In this document: one piece after another, positions 52,448 to 61,057 of the stretch
Numbering within the stretch: position 1 is the first letter of the stretch
How the letters are laid out: every line of letters starts with the position of its first letter
Assembly (NCBI RefSeq): GCF_030068475.1
Contig: NZ_JAQOSP010000006.1
Location: 62,001 to 126,000 of the forward strand
Source: Roseofilum acuticapitatum BLCC-M154
Lineage (GTDB): Bacteria > Cyanobacteriota > Cyanobacteriia > Cyanobacteriales > Desertifilaceae
Direction: 5' to 3'
Length of the DNA stretch: 64,000 bases
Program-made: the position numbers and the translations under genes
Notes under the pieces: model-generated
Seen by the model: the letters and a program-made list of their open reading frames with translations, nothing else
The model's database searches: none
Told to the model about the DNA's origin: nothing

Positions 52448-53491
52448 CTACTGTTGTTGCATGACTTCAACTCTGACTGGGGCAACCCCTGAACTGATTA
52501 ATCCCAGTTCTTGGGCAGCTCCTTTAGAGAGGTCAATAATCCGATTACGGGTATAAGGGCCGCGGTCATTAATGCGTACAATCAGCGAACGGCCGTTATC
52601 CATGTTGGTTACACGCACTATTGTACCGAAGGGTAAGCTACGATGAGCAGCCGTTAACCCATATTGATTATAGACTTCCCCATTGGCGGTTAAATTGCCA
52701 TGGAATCCGGGGCCATACCAGGAAGCCCAACCACTCAAGGCTTGGACGGCGACGAATTGGGGTTGGGCTGGGGTGTTATTGTGGGGTTCTTTGCCGGGAG
52801 CGATAACGGGTTTACCGTAGATTTCTTCGATGGGGGGAGCATTCCCTAGCAGACGGCGTAGGCGGTTGGTGGCTTGGACGGCATCTTGGGTGGAATTGTT
52901 GGTGGTATCGGGTAAGATGACATCTTTGCCCATGGTGACTAGGGTCTGGTCAGAGGCTCGAATGATGTAGGCCTCTAAGTCTTTATCCCATGTTACGGCG
53001 ATCGCCTGGGCATCTTCAGGGGTTCGCACCCATTGGGATAGTTTTTCGGCCACGGCTTCCGCTTCTCGAACCGGTTCAGTATCGGATAAGTTGGCCATTA
53101 CCACTGGAGTGGCGGATAGGGTTTCCGTTCTCTGGGTCTTTTCTTGGGTGAGGGTTTCACCTAAAAAGGTGAGGACAGGGATATTTTGAACATACAATGT
53201 GGCGGCTGCCTGTCCATCCAGGGTATGGGGATAAATCTTGGTGACCGAGGCTCTGGGGGGCTGTGAACTGGCCGCAATTTCGGTTTCTCTGCTGGGGGTT
53301 ATCGTCAGTTCAGGGGCTTGTTGGGCAGCAGGAGCTGGAGTTATCTCTTGTTCTGATTCTGTTCTGGCTTCTAATTCAGATTGTATGGAATTAGAAGTAG
53401 TGTTACTGGGTTCTGCGTGACCGGAAGAACCCGATCCTAGGGTTAGGAGTAGGGCAGAAATGGTTAAGCTTTTCCAAAGGTGTTGGTTCAT
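52448..53491 (-). CDS. rlpA: Septal ring lytic transglycosylase RlpA family protein
   Basis: 347 residues. A signal peptide (LWKSLTISALLLTLGSGSSG, about 5-24) is followed by a Ser/Thr/Glu-rich linker (to ~90), a domain of unknown type (about 90-225), then the double-psi beta-barrel RlpA domain (about 250-340): GWASWYGPGFHGNLTANGEV, NQYGLTAAHRSLPFGTIVRV, VRINDRGPYTRNRIIDLSKG. The catalytic Asp of RlpA-type transglycosylases is in RINDRGPY. It probably cuts peptidoglycan glycan strands lacking stem peptides. Only one gene; divergent from purM. Confidence 0.92.
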   Translation of the reverse strand: MNQHLWKSLTISALLLTLGSGSSGHAEPSNTTSNSIQSELEARTESEQEITPAPAAQQAPELTITPSRETEIAASSQPPRASVTKIYPHTLDGQAAATLYVQNIPVLTFLGETLTQEKTQRTETLSATPVVMANLSDTEPVREAEAVAEKLSQWVRTPEDAQAIAVTWDKDLEAYIIRASDQTLVTMGKDVILPDTTNNSTQDAVQATNRLRRLLGNAPPIEEIYGKPVIAPGKEPHNNTPAQPQFVAVQALSGWASWYGPGFHGNLTANGEVYNQYGLTAAHRSLPFGTIVRVTNMDNGRSLIVRINDRGPYTRNRIIDLSKGAAQELGLISSGVAPVRVEVMQQQ

Positions 53492-53704
53492 AAACTCTTA
53501 GGTTGGGAGGACAAGATGGGGAGAGTCTGAAACCCTAGATGTCATCTGCATTCACAGTTGCCATTGGATTGACCTTTCCCTACTTTTTTCCCTCCAACAG
53601 AGGGTAGAATAACCTTCAGTTGTGGAGGGTTGTAAGTTTCTTGGTCTAGAAATCGAAATCGTTATGAATTTGGTTTTTAAGTTGAACAGCGATAGGCTAT
53701 CACA

Positions 53705-53744
53705 ATTTTTTGGGATTGGGGAAGGCCTTGATCCCCAAAAAAAT
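53705..53744 (+). promoter_or_regulatory. Terminator-like hairpin in the purM upstream region
   Basis: ATTTTTTGGGAT (53705-53716) can pair with ATCCCCAAAAAAAT (53731-53744) across TGGGGAAGGCCTTG. It lies 114 bases before purM in the 366-base divergent gap between rlpA and purM, where no gene is expected to end, so attenuation of purM is possible. Nothing else stands out in that gap. Confidence 0.4.
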
Positions 53745-53857
53745 CAGTAGAAATACGCTGTATGGATTGCCCAGACTAAGATTCACCCTGCGATCCCGCG
53801 ATGGATAAGAATATTTGATAGATGCCTCAATTGAGAGGTAAAGAGGAAGCGAAAATC

Positions 53858-54880
53858 ATGGATTATCAAGAGTCAGGAGTGAATATTGAGGCCGGTCGTG
53901 CGTTTGTTGGTCAAATTCGTCGTTGGGTGGAGAGTACCTATCGCCCGGAAGTGTTGGGGGGTTTAGGTGGATTTGGGGGCTGCTTTCAGTTGCCGGGAGG
54001 GTATTCACAACCGGTTTTGGTTTCGGGAACGGATGGGGTGGGAACGAAGTTGAAGATTGCCCAAGCCTGCGATCGCCACGATACCATCGGTATTGATTTA
54101 GTGGCCATGTGTGTCAATGATGTGCTAACTTCTGGCGCTGAACCTTTGTTTTTTCTGGATTATCTCGCTACGGGTCAGTTAAATCCAGAACAGTTAGAGC
54201 AAGTCGTTTTTGGGATTGCCCAGGGATGCAAGGAGGCTGGATGCGCTTTGTTGGGGGGAGAAACGGCGGAAATGCCAGGATTTTATTCAGTTGGTGAGTA
54301 TGATTTAGCTGGATTTTGTGTAGGTATTGTGGAAAAACAGAATCTGTTAGATGGCTCGCAAGTCCGTTTGGGGGATGTGGCGATCGCCTTAGCGAGTCAG
54401 GGAGTTCATAGTAATGGATTTAGCTTGGTTCGCAAAATTGTTGAAACTCAAGGCTTAAGTTGGCAGGCGATCCCCAAGGGATTAGATAAACCCTTGGGTG
54501 AAGTTTTACTCACCCCAACAAAGCTTTATGTTAAACCAATTTTAACCGCCATAGCTGAAGGTTTGGATATCCATGGAATGGCCCATATTACCGGGGGAGG
54601 ATTACCCGAAAATTTACCCCGTTGTTTAGGTCAAAATCAATCTATTGCCATCAATTGGAGTGCCTGGGAAATTCCTCCCATTTTCCAGTGGTTGGCTCAA
54701 GCGGGATCGGTGGCACAAGAAGAGATGTTTAATACCTTTAATATGGGGATTGGCTTTGTAGTGTTGATCGATCCCGAACAAGCGGAGTTTGCCCTCAATA
54801 CCTTTAATGCTCAAGGGATTGAAGCCTTCACACTGGGTAAAGTGATTTCAGGAAAAGGGGAGTTAATTGGCGATTTGTAA
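53858..54880 (+). CDS. purM: Phosphoribosylformylglycinamidine cyclo-ligase
   Basis: Fifth step of purine synthesis: ATP-dependent closure of the imidazole ring to give AIR. 340 residues from ATG 53858 ([20 protein letters not shown]), chosen over ATG 53822 because GAGGAAG precedes it. AIRS family motifs are intact: [79 protein letters not shown] and [16 protein letters not shown]. It is followed by egtD 77 bases later on the same strand, which may be read from the same promoter. Confidence 0.96.
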   Translation: MDYQESGVNIEAGRAFVGQIRRWVESTYRPEVLGGLGGFGGCFQLPGGYSQPVLVSGTDGVGTKLKIAQACDRHDTIGIDLVAMCVNDVLTSGAEPLFFLDYLATGQLNPEQLEQVVFGIAQGCKEAGCALLGGETAEMPGFYSVGEYDLAGFCVGIVEKQNLLDGSQVRLGDVAIALASQGVHSNGFSLVRKIVETQGLSWQAIPKGLDKPLGEVLLTPTKLYVKPILTAIAEGLDIHGMAHITGGGLPENLPRCLGQNQSIAINWSAWEIPPIFQWLAQAGSVAQEEMFNTFNMGIGFVVLIDPEQAEFALNTFNAQGIEAFTLGKVISGKGELIGDL

Positions 54881-54957
54881 ATTTTTCTTCGTGCAGAATC
54901 CTAAAAGCTGATACTCTAGATTGGGATCGTCTGAATAAACAGTAGGGGGCATCTATA

Positions 54958-55959
54958 GTGGGTATTGTGCCAGTAACTCAAGAGCGTTTACAGATTAAAG
55001 AATTGCTTCATTCTCCCCTCCTCAGTTCTGGGGTAGAGGGAGAAGATATTATTCAGGGATTAAGTCAAGATCGGAAGACTTTGCCCCCCAAGTATTTCTA
55101 CGATCGGTATGGTTCCCAATTATTTGAGAAAATTTGCGAACTCCCCGAATATTATCCCACCCGTACAGAAGATGCAATTCTGAATCAATATGCTTCAGAA
55201 ATTGCTCAAATCACTGGTGCTTGTGAGTTGGTGGAGCTAGGAAGCGGAAGCTCGACTAAAACCCGTCGCTTGTTAGATGCGTATCAAACTTTGACCGACT
55301 TCCTGCACTATATCCCTATTGATGTTAGTGGTAGTATTCTCACGGAAAGTGCCCAGCAGTTACTACAGGAATATCCTAATCTACAGATTCAAGGGTTGGT
55401 GGGAACCTATGAAGAAGCTTTAGTCGAACTAGAAAGAACTCCTGCACCCTCTCGGATGGTATTCTTTTTGGGTAGCAGTTTGGGGAATCTGAATCCTCAA
55501 GAGTGCGATCGCTTCTTCGACCATATTCTAGACGCTCTACACATGGGCGAATATTTCCTCCTCGGTGTAGACTTACAAAAGCCCAAAGATATCCTAGAAG
55601 CAGCTTACAATGACGCTCAAGGCGTTACTGCTGAATTTAATCTCAACATGCTGGATCATCTCAACCAGCGTTTTGGGGGCAATTTTAAGCGGCAAAACTT
55701 TGAACATTGGGCTTTTTATAACCAGGAATTGAACCAAATTGAGATGCATTTGCGCTGTTTGAGCGCTCATTCTGTTGACTTAGCTGCTCTCGATTTTCAA
55801 GTTAAATTTGAGACTGGAGAAACCATTAGAACCGAGATATCCCGTAAATTTAATGTACAGACAGTGCAAGACGAACTAGCCGCAAAAGGTCTAAAACCAA
55901 TCACTGCTTGGACGGATTCCAAACGGTGGTTTGGATTAATTCTCTCGCAAAAGGCATAA
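54958..55959 (+). CDS. egtD: L-histidine N(alpha)-methyltransferase
   Basis: Trimethylates histidine to hercynine, first step of ergothioneine synthesis. 333 residues starting at GTG 54958; the ribosome binding site is weak. EgtD signatures: LPPKYFYDRYGSQLFEKICE, LPEYYPTRTEDAILN, the SAM motif ELVELGSGSSTKTRRLLDAY, YIPIDVSGSILTESAQQLL and MVFFLGSSLGNLNPQE. Tyr and Asn residues for histidine binding lie in the YYPTR and GLNM-like regions; the latter reads FNLNMLDHLNQRFG. The next gene, egtB, starts 21 bases later. Confidence 0.94.
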   Translation: MGIVPVTQERLQIKELLHSPLLSSGVEGEDIIQGLSQDRKTLPPKYFYDRYGSQLFEKICELPEYYPTRTEDAILNQYASEIAQITGACELVELGSGSSTKTRRLLDAYQTLTDFLHYIPIDVSGSILTESAQQLLQEYPNLQIQGLVGTYEEALVELERTPAPSRMVFFLGSSLGNLNPQECDRFFDHILDALHMGEYFLLGVDLQKPKDILEAAYNDAQGVTAEFNLNMLDHLNQRFGGNFKRQNFEHWAFYNQELNQIEMHLRCLSAHSVDLAALDFQVKFETGETIRTEISRKFNVQTVQDELAAKGLKPITAWTDSKRWFGLILSQKA

Positions 55960-55980
55960 ATTTTGTATACTTAAAAGAAT

Positions 55981-57300
55981 ATGAACATGCTGACATCTCT
56001 ACCGCATCTACAGCTTGATCAGTGCGATCGCCAAACCCTCCTCGACTACTTCCAAAACTCCTGGGAATTAGAAGAAATTCTCATGAAAAGCCTAGTCCAT
56101 AATGACAGCTTTTACCTCAACCCCGATCCTCTGAGAAACCCCATCATCTTCTACCTCGGCCACTCTCCCGTCTTCTACATCAACAAACTCATTCGAGTCG
56201 GATTATTAGAAGAACGCATTAACCCCGACTACGAAATCCTCTTTGAAATCGGAGTCGATCCCAGCACTCCCGAAGAGCTAAAAGAAGCCACAAAAAACAT
56301 CAATTGGCCGGACGTAGAAAACGTTTGGGACTATCGGGAAAAATCCAAAGAAACCATTACCCAAGTCCTTAAAACTTGCTCCCTAAATCTTCCCATTACC
56401 CAAACCCATCCCCTTTGGGCCTTAATCATGGGAATGGAGCATAACCGGATTCACTTTGAAACCTCCTCCATGTTGTTGAGACAATTCTCCATCGAACATC
56501 TTAAACGTCCCGAAAATTGGCAATATGCTCCCTCAAACCAGACTAATCCTGAAAATAAAATGATTGCCATTTCTGGAGGAAACATCAATCTAGGTAAACC
56601 TCAAACTTCTCCGACTTATGGTTGGGATAGCGAATATGGAACTCGCACCCTAGAAGTGCATCCTTTTTTCGCCAGCCAACACCTGATTACCAACGGAGAA
56701 TTTCTGCAATTTGTCCAAGATCAGGGATATGAAAACTCAGAATTTTGGGATCATGAATCCTGGAATTGGAAGCTAGACAACAACATTAAACATCCCAAAT
56801 TCTGGATTGACAAAAATGGCAATTACCAATATCGCACCCTCTTTGATGAGATAGATTTACCCCTAGATTGGCCCGTTGAAGTCAACCATTATGAAGCCAT
56901 GGCCTATTGTCGCTGGAAAGGCGAAGGAACCCGCTTAATGAGCGAAGCAGAATGGAAAATTGCAGTTGGAAATTCTGAAGAGAATCAAGAATTTAACCTC
57001 AATGTAAGATTTGGTTCTCCTTCTCCCGTAGGAAGCTTAAGAAATGCTGAAGCATCCTCCGGACTCTATGATCTTCGCGGTAATGTTTGGGAATGGCTCA
57101 GTGACGAGTTTCATCCCTTACCAGGATTTGCCCCCCATCCCCTATACGAAAATTATTCCGCCCCATTTTTCGATAACGATCATAAAATTATGTTAGGCGG
57201 ATCTTGGGCCAGTACAGGCGCTTATGCATCCCCTTCTTGTCGGAATTGGTTCCGCCGTAATTTTTATCAACATGCCGGTTTCCGGATGGCTCAAGATTAA
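55981..57300 (+). CDS. egtB: Ergothioneine sulfoxide synthase EgtB, OvoA-like cyanobacterial type
   Basis: 439 residues. Non-haem iron enzyme joining hercynine and a thiol (Cys or gamma-Glu-Cys) as a sulfoxide. The N-terminal DinB-like part resembles OvoA rather than actinobacterial EgtB: DPLRNPIIFYLGHSPVFYIN, LIRVGLLEERINPDYEILFE, IGVDPSTPEELKE. Iron ligands are expected at His in YLGHSP and in the HxxxHxE motif MEHNRIHFET. The C-terminal FGE-sulfatase-like domain is intact (VWEWLSDEFHP, MLGGSWASTG, RNWFRRNFYQHAGFRMA). The methyltransferase domain that OvoA carries at its C-terminus is absent, and EgtD is next door. This agrees with published work proposing that cyanobacterial EgtB evolved from an OvoA-like ancestor. 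Exact thiol donor unknown. Confidence 0.9.
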   Translation: MNMLTSLPHLQLDQCDRQTLLDYFQNSWELEEILMKSLVHNDSFYLNPDPLRNPIIFYLGHSPVFYINKLIRVGLLEERINPDYEILFEIGVDPSTPEELKEATKNINWPDVENVWDYREKSKETITQVLKTCSLNLPITQTHPLWALIMGMEHNRIHFETSSMLLRQFSIEHLKRPENWQYAPSNQTNPENKMIAISGGNINLGKPQTSPTYGWDSEYGTRTLEVHPFFASQHLITNGEFLQFVQDQGYENSEFWDHESWNWKLDNNIKHPKFWIDKNGNYQYRTLFDEIDLPLDWPVEVNHYEAMAYCRWKGEGTRLMSEAEWKIAVGNSEENQEFNLNVRFGSPSPVGSLRNAEASSGLYDLRGNVWEWLSDEFHPLPGFAPHPLYENYSAPFFDNDHKIMLGGSWASTGAYASPSCRNWFRRNFYQHAGFRMAQD

Positions 57301-57316
57301 TCAAGAGGTCAAATTA

Positions 57317-57376
57317 ATGAAAATTGGATTAGCCGAACTTCATTACTTTAAGGCAAAAGAACATTGTCTCTTTTGA
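57317..57376 (+). CDS. Possible 19-residue leader or remnant peptide
   Basis: ATG 57317 behind AGAGG opens MKIGLAELHYFKAKEHCLF and stops at 57376, in the 130-base gap between egtB and the DUF427 gene. It could be a short leader, a remnant of a longer gene, or chance. Nothing else in the gap looks coding. Confidence 0.25.
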   Translation: MKIGLAELHYFKAKEHCLF

Positions 57377-57431
57377 GTGTTGAGTTAATCTCAAATTATT
57401 ATCAATATCCAAGCATACCAAAACAGTTCTC

Positions 57432-57935
57432 ATGTACTTACCCAGACCCGAACCCATTCCCCCAAAACCCGGTCAAGAATCCGTTTGGGATTATCCCAGA
57501 CCAGCGATTTGGCAAGATACCAACAAACATCTTAAAGTCATTTGCAATGGCATTGTTTTAGCCGAAACAACCCAAGGTAAACGAGTTTTAGAAACCAGTC
57601 ATCCCCCGACCTACTATTTTCCCATTGAAGATGTGAAAACTGAGTATATTATCGAAACTCCCAAAAAAGGATTTTGCGAGTGGAAAGGGATCTATCAATA
57701 CTATGATGTTCAGATTGGAGATAAATATATCAAACAGGCCGCTTGGCGATGTGTTGAAACTACTCCCAATTTTACCGAATTGCAAAATTACTATAGTTTT
57801 TGGGCTAATGTAATGGATGCTTGTTATGTGGATGATGAGCAAGTTACCCCTCAAGAGGGTGATTTTTATGCCGGATGGATTACTGCGGATGTTGTTGGCC
57901 CTTTTAAGGGTGGGCCAGGGACAAGGGGATGGTAA
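57432..57935 (+). CDS. DUF427 (NTP_transf_9) protein
   Basis: 167 residues, MYLPRPEPIPPKPGQESVWD. The DUF427 fold is recognised from VWDYPRPAIWQDTNKHLKVI, ETSHPPTYYFPIEDVKTEYI, FCEWKGIYQYYDVQIG and the later AWRCVETTPNFTELQNYYSF with FYAGWITADVVGPFKG. The Trp/Tyr-rich barrel is typical. The activity of this family is not established. It overlaps nothing but lies 3 bases before the MurL-like gene and 130 bases after egtB, so a shared transcript is likely. Three Cys are present. Confidence 0.85.
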   Translation: MYLPRPEPIPPKPGQESVWDYPRPAIWQDTNKHLKVICNGIVLAETTQGKRVLETSHPPTYYFPIEDVKTEYIIETPKKGFCEWKGIYQYYDVQIGDKYIKQAAWRCVETTPNFTELQNYYSFWANVMDACYVDDEQVTPQEGDFYAGWITADVVGPFKGGPGTRGW

Positions 57936-57938
57936 ATC

Positions 57939-59294
57939 ATGAGAATAGAGCGCCTGAAAATCGATACTTTAAAAATCCACGAACATCATTTAAGCGTGCG
58001 CTATAGTGTGGATGAATTTGAGTTTTCAACGAAAGTTTTTTATGAAGGAGTTTCATTTTCATCTCTCCAGGAAAAATATTCAGAAAATTTGATCCGCAAA
58101 GTCTGCGCTTATATTGCTCTTTTTGAAGGAATGAAGTTATGTTCCTTATTCCCTAAATATTACGATATTTCTACAATAGCGAGAGATTTAGAACAACCTA
58201 CCTTAGACCTGTTTGTGAAAATTTACCAAGGGGTTTTTGGTCAACATTGGTACGAAAATCAAGTAACAGATTATCCCCAACCTGAAATTATTTATTCACA
58301 ACCATTAGGAGAATCAACCCCAGGGAAAATATTTGGGGATCATTCGACCATTCTTACCGGTTGTGGAGGTGGAAAAGATAGTATTGTAGCGATCAAAATC
58401 TTGGAAGAGGCAAATCTTCCCTTTGCTACCATGCAATATTCTCATAGTGTGTATGGCAAAGCGGAGCTACAACACGATCTTATTAATGAAGTCGTTAAAG
58501 AAACCCATCCGGTGAAAACCCATAGAATTTCTATCATTGATGATTTTCTAGATTTCCCTCTGTTTCCCTTGTATTTTCCAGAAAATTCAGGCATTACTGC
58601 TCCTGAAACTCCGGTTTCTATCTTTGAATCCTTGCCGCTTATGCTTCATGAAGGCTATAAGTTCTTAAGTTTAGCTCATGAAAAAAGTGCTAACACGGGT
58701 AATTTATTCTGGGAGGAATTGGGGAAAGAGGTCAATCATCAATGGGGAAAAGGATTTGAGGCAGAACAGGCGTTAAATACCTTTATTCAAAGTCATCTGT
58801 TATCGAATTTTACTTATTTCGGAATTTTACAGCCTGTCTATGATTTCCGCATCTTCAAGAAACTGAGTCACTATCCGGAAGTTCTGCCTAAAATTCATTC
58901 TTGTAATATTAAAAAACCCTGGTGTAAGAAATGTCCGAAATGTGCTTATGTATGGCTAGGGTTAATGTCTACATTTGATCCGGTGGCGGTCGATAAGGTT
59001 TTTGGGGTCAATTTATTTGATGATCCTGACTTATTGCATATTTTTAGGCAAATGATAGGATTAGAAGAACATACTCCATTTGAGTGTATTGGTGAGATCG
59101 ATGAAAGTCGATTGGCGATGAAGCAATGTTTGGCTAAAGGCTTGTCTGGAAAGGCGTTAGAGGTGTTTGAAAGAGAAGTTTTATCAGATTCTTCCATTGA
59201 TTGGGAGAAGCTTGAGGAAAAGTATGATAAAGTCTACATTGAAGAGCATTCGATTCCGGATGAAGTTTTCGAGAAGATTGTCGATAAGTTTTAG
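57939..59294 (+). CDS. MurL-like ATP-dependent epimerase (PP-loop type)
   Basis: 451 residues. The core ATP-binding motif is ILTGCGGGKDSIVAIKILEE (about 139-158). Further C-terminal motifs match the family named UDP-N-acetylmuramoyl-L-alanyl-L-glutamate epimerase (MurL): VNHQWGKGFEAEQALN, FGILQPVYDFRIFKKLSHYP, IHSCNIKKPWCKKCPKCAYV, and TPFECIGEIDESRLAM. The CxxCxxC cluster (KPWCKKCPKCAY) probably binds metal. MurL inverts the terminal L-Glu of UDP-MurNAc-L-Ala-L-Glu with ATP in Xanthomonas, where MurD2 is its partner; no murD2 is here. Next to egtD-egtB the substrate may be something else. Its start is 3 bases after the DUF427 stop, so the pair is coupled. Confidence 0.8.
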   Translation: MRIERLKIDTLKIHEHHLSVRYSVDEFEFSTKVFYEGVSFSSLQEKYSENLIRKVCAYIALFEGMKLCSLFPKYYDISTIARDLEQPTLDLFVKIYQGVFGQHWYENQVTDYPQPEIIYSQPLGESTPGKIFGDHSTILTGCGGGKDSIVAIKILEEANLPFATMQYSHSVYGKAELQHDLINEVVKETHPVKTHRISIIDDFLDFPLFPLYFPENSGITAPETPVSIFESLPLMLHEGYKFLSLAHEKSANTGNLFWEELGKEVNHQWGKGFEAEQALNTFIQSHLLSNFTYFGILQPVYDFRIFKKLSHYPEVLPKIHSCNIKKPWCKKCPKCAYVWLGLMSTFDPVAVDKVFGVNLFDDPDLLHIFRQMIGLEEHTPFECIGEIDESRLAMKQCLAKGLSGKALEVFEREVLSDSSIDWEKLEEKYDKVYIEEHSIPDEVFEKIVDKF

Positions 59295-59324
59295 AGTGCA
59301 AGTTGTAGAAGATTGATTGTAAAT

Positions 59325-59738
59325 TTAGACTCCGGTCTGCAACCAATCTTCTAATTTTAATCCCTCAATTCTGAGCATATCGGAGTCATGGGAGACTAGG
59401 GTTAAATCCTGCTCTAGAGCAGTTGCGGCGATTAAAATATCAGCAAATTGGATGGGTGTGCCTTTACGTCTGAGATTGGCATAGATGCGAGATGCTGTGT
59501 GAATGATGTTCATCTAGTCTAAAAACAAAACCTCAATTTCGTTTTGGCATAAGTTGTCTAGAATAGCCATTTTTTTTCGAGATTGAATGGCTAATAATCC
59601 TCCTTCTACTTCAAAGTAGGTAATACAACTAATAAAAAGCCGATCCTCTTTTTGCTGAACCTGATTGAATTTAGAGAATAGTCTGGGATCGGCTTTGAGA
59701 ATGGCGCTCAGAATATTGGTATCGAGTAAATAGTCCAT
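59325..59738 (-). pseudogene. VapC-type PIN toxin split by an in-frame amber stop
   Basis: Read leftward, MDYLLDTNILSAILKADPRL runs to ...NEIEVLFLD, then TAG, then continues in the same frame as MNIIHTASRIYANLRRKGTP, QFADILIAATALEQDLTLVS and HDSDMLRIEG. The first part holds Asp (LLDTNILSA) and Glu (TYFEVEGG); the second part holds the remaining catalytic Asp (FADILIAATAL) and HDSD. Removing the TAG restores a normal ~137-residue PIN protein. A single base change (for example from CAG) explains it. The TAGATG arrangement could in principle allow restart and give two fragments. Confidence 0.82.
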
Positions 59739-60067
59739 TAGCGACCTTTCCTTAAATCAAGCAGAGCGGCATCAAATTCTTGTATTTCTTCTGGTGTTAA
59801 GTCACTCAAGAGTCCAAACAACCGATTTGTGCCCAAAATCCTCCTGACTTTCTCGGTCATCACTTCATCGCTCATCTGTTGCAGCTCTTGCTCGTTGCCG
59901 TTTCTGATGAAAACCTCTAAAACTTCATTGAGGGTGCGATCGCCCTCTAAACCCGCAAACACCTCATCCGTTTTCAGGAAATGCTCTACAATGGGGCGGA
60001 TTCGCTGTGTAAGGGTTTCCTGGGTTTGAGGGGTAATGCCATGGTTATTGATAGCGCTCTGAGTCAT
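59738..60067 (-). CDS. Antitoxin-like partner of the split VapC
   Basis: 109 residues, MTQSAINNHGITPQTQETLT. Mostly helical and acidic, with a C-terminal DLTPEEIQEFDAALLDLRKG. Its stop overlaps the toxin start by one base (TAATG at 59736-59740), the usual antitoxin-first coupling. The toxin carries a stop, but this gene is intact. I do not recognise a named DNA-binding domain; the assignment as antitoxin rests on position, size and coupling. Confidence 0.7.
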   Translation of the reverse strand: MTQSAINNHGITPQTQETLTQRIRPIVEHFLKTDEVFAGLEGDRTLNEVLEVFIRNGNEQELQQMSDEVMTEKVRRILGTNRLFGLLSDLTPEEIQEFDAALLDLRKGR

Positions 60068-60159
60068 GATTTTCTCCTTCCTGGTGAGTTGAGGGTAGCT
60101 ACAGATAGTATAACAAGATCCCCTAAACCCCTTAGTGTTTTCCCTCCTGTCTTTTCGTA

Positions 60160-61053
60160 ATGAATGTTATTTTATCGGCCTTAGTCCCCGTTACTTTTAT
60201 CATTTCCATTGGCATTATTGCGGGTCGCACGCTGACTCTGGATCGCTCGACTCTTTCTCAATTGGCGGTCTATATTTTGACTCCCGCTTTAATTGCCAGT
60301 AGTTTGTATAAAACCCAGTTATCGACTGACAGTGCCCTGGGCTTGATTGTGGGATATCTGATCACTTGTGTCCTGGTTTATGGGGTATCCCTGGGAATTA
60401 GCACCTTACTGAAACTCAAGTCTGGAGTACAAAAAAGTTTTATCGCCACTTCCATGTTTGCGAATACGGGAAATATGGGCTTGCCATTTGCGACCTTTGC
60501 GTTAGGAGAAGGGGGTTTAGATCGGGCGATTGTTTGCCTAATTGTGTCTACCTTAATTATTTTTTCTACGGGCCCAGCTTTGTTACAGGGGGGGAGTTTC
60601 GGAGAGAGTCTGCGTCTGATTATCAGATTACCCCTGATTTGGGCTATGGTAGTTGGGTTAACATTACGGTTTTTTTCTATTGATTTGCCCTTACGATTAG
60701 ATGATGGGTTGCATCTGTTAGGGGGAGCAGCGATCCCTATTGCTTTAATTGTTCTGGGCATTCAATTAAGCACCACTGCATTTAAAATAGGACTCTATGA
60801 GGGGGTTACTGCAATCATTCGTTTGCTAGTGTCCCCAGCAATTGCGTATAGTGTGGGTCGAAGTTTAGGACTAGAGGTGCTGGATGTGCAAGTGTTGATC
60901 TTGCAAAGTGCAATGCCAACGGCGGTGAATACGGTGGTGTTAGTGACTCAATTTGGGGGGGATGCGTCTTGGGCTGCTCGCACGGTGGTGCTGTCTACAG
61001 CTCTGTCTTTGGTCACTCTCCCGTTAGTCCTATGGGCAACCTTGATGCTTTAG
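60160..61053 (+). CDS. AEC family transporter
   Basis: 297 residues with about ten membrane helices, opening MNVILSALVPVTFIISIGII. The two-fold repeat of AEC (auxin efflux carrier-like) proteins is visible: LTPALIASSLYKTQLS and ANTGNMGLPFATFALGEGG in the first half, and AIPIALIVLGIQLS and QSAMPTAVNTVVLVTQFGGD in the second. Bacterial members export or import malonate, malate and similar acids; substrate unknown here. The next gene begins 4 bases after its stop. Confidence 0.92.
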   Translation: MNVILSALVPVTFIISIGIIAGRTLTLDRSTLSQLAVYILTPALIASSLYKTQLSTDSALGLIVGYLITCVLVYGVSLGISTLLKLKSGVQKSFIATSMFANTGNMGLPFATFALGEGGLDRAIVCLIVSTLIIFSTGPALLQGGSFGESLRLIIRLPLIWAMVVGLTLRFFSIDLPLRLDDGLHLLGGAAIPIALIVLGIQLSTTAFKIGLYEGVTAIIRLLVSPAIAYSVGRSLGLEVLDVQVLILQSAMPTAVNTVVLVTQFGGDASWAARTVVLSTALSLVTLPLVLWATLML

Positions 61054-61057
61054 GAGT

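Noticed and set aside
55981..57300. Calling the sulfoxide synthase OvoA (ovothiol pathway)
   Set aside because: The C-terminal methyltransferase domain of OvoA is missing and egtD lies next to it, so ergothioneine is the better reading.
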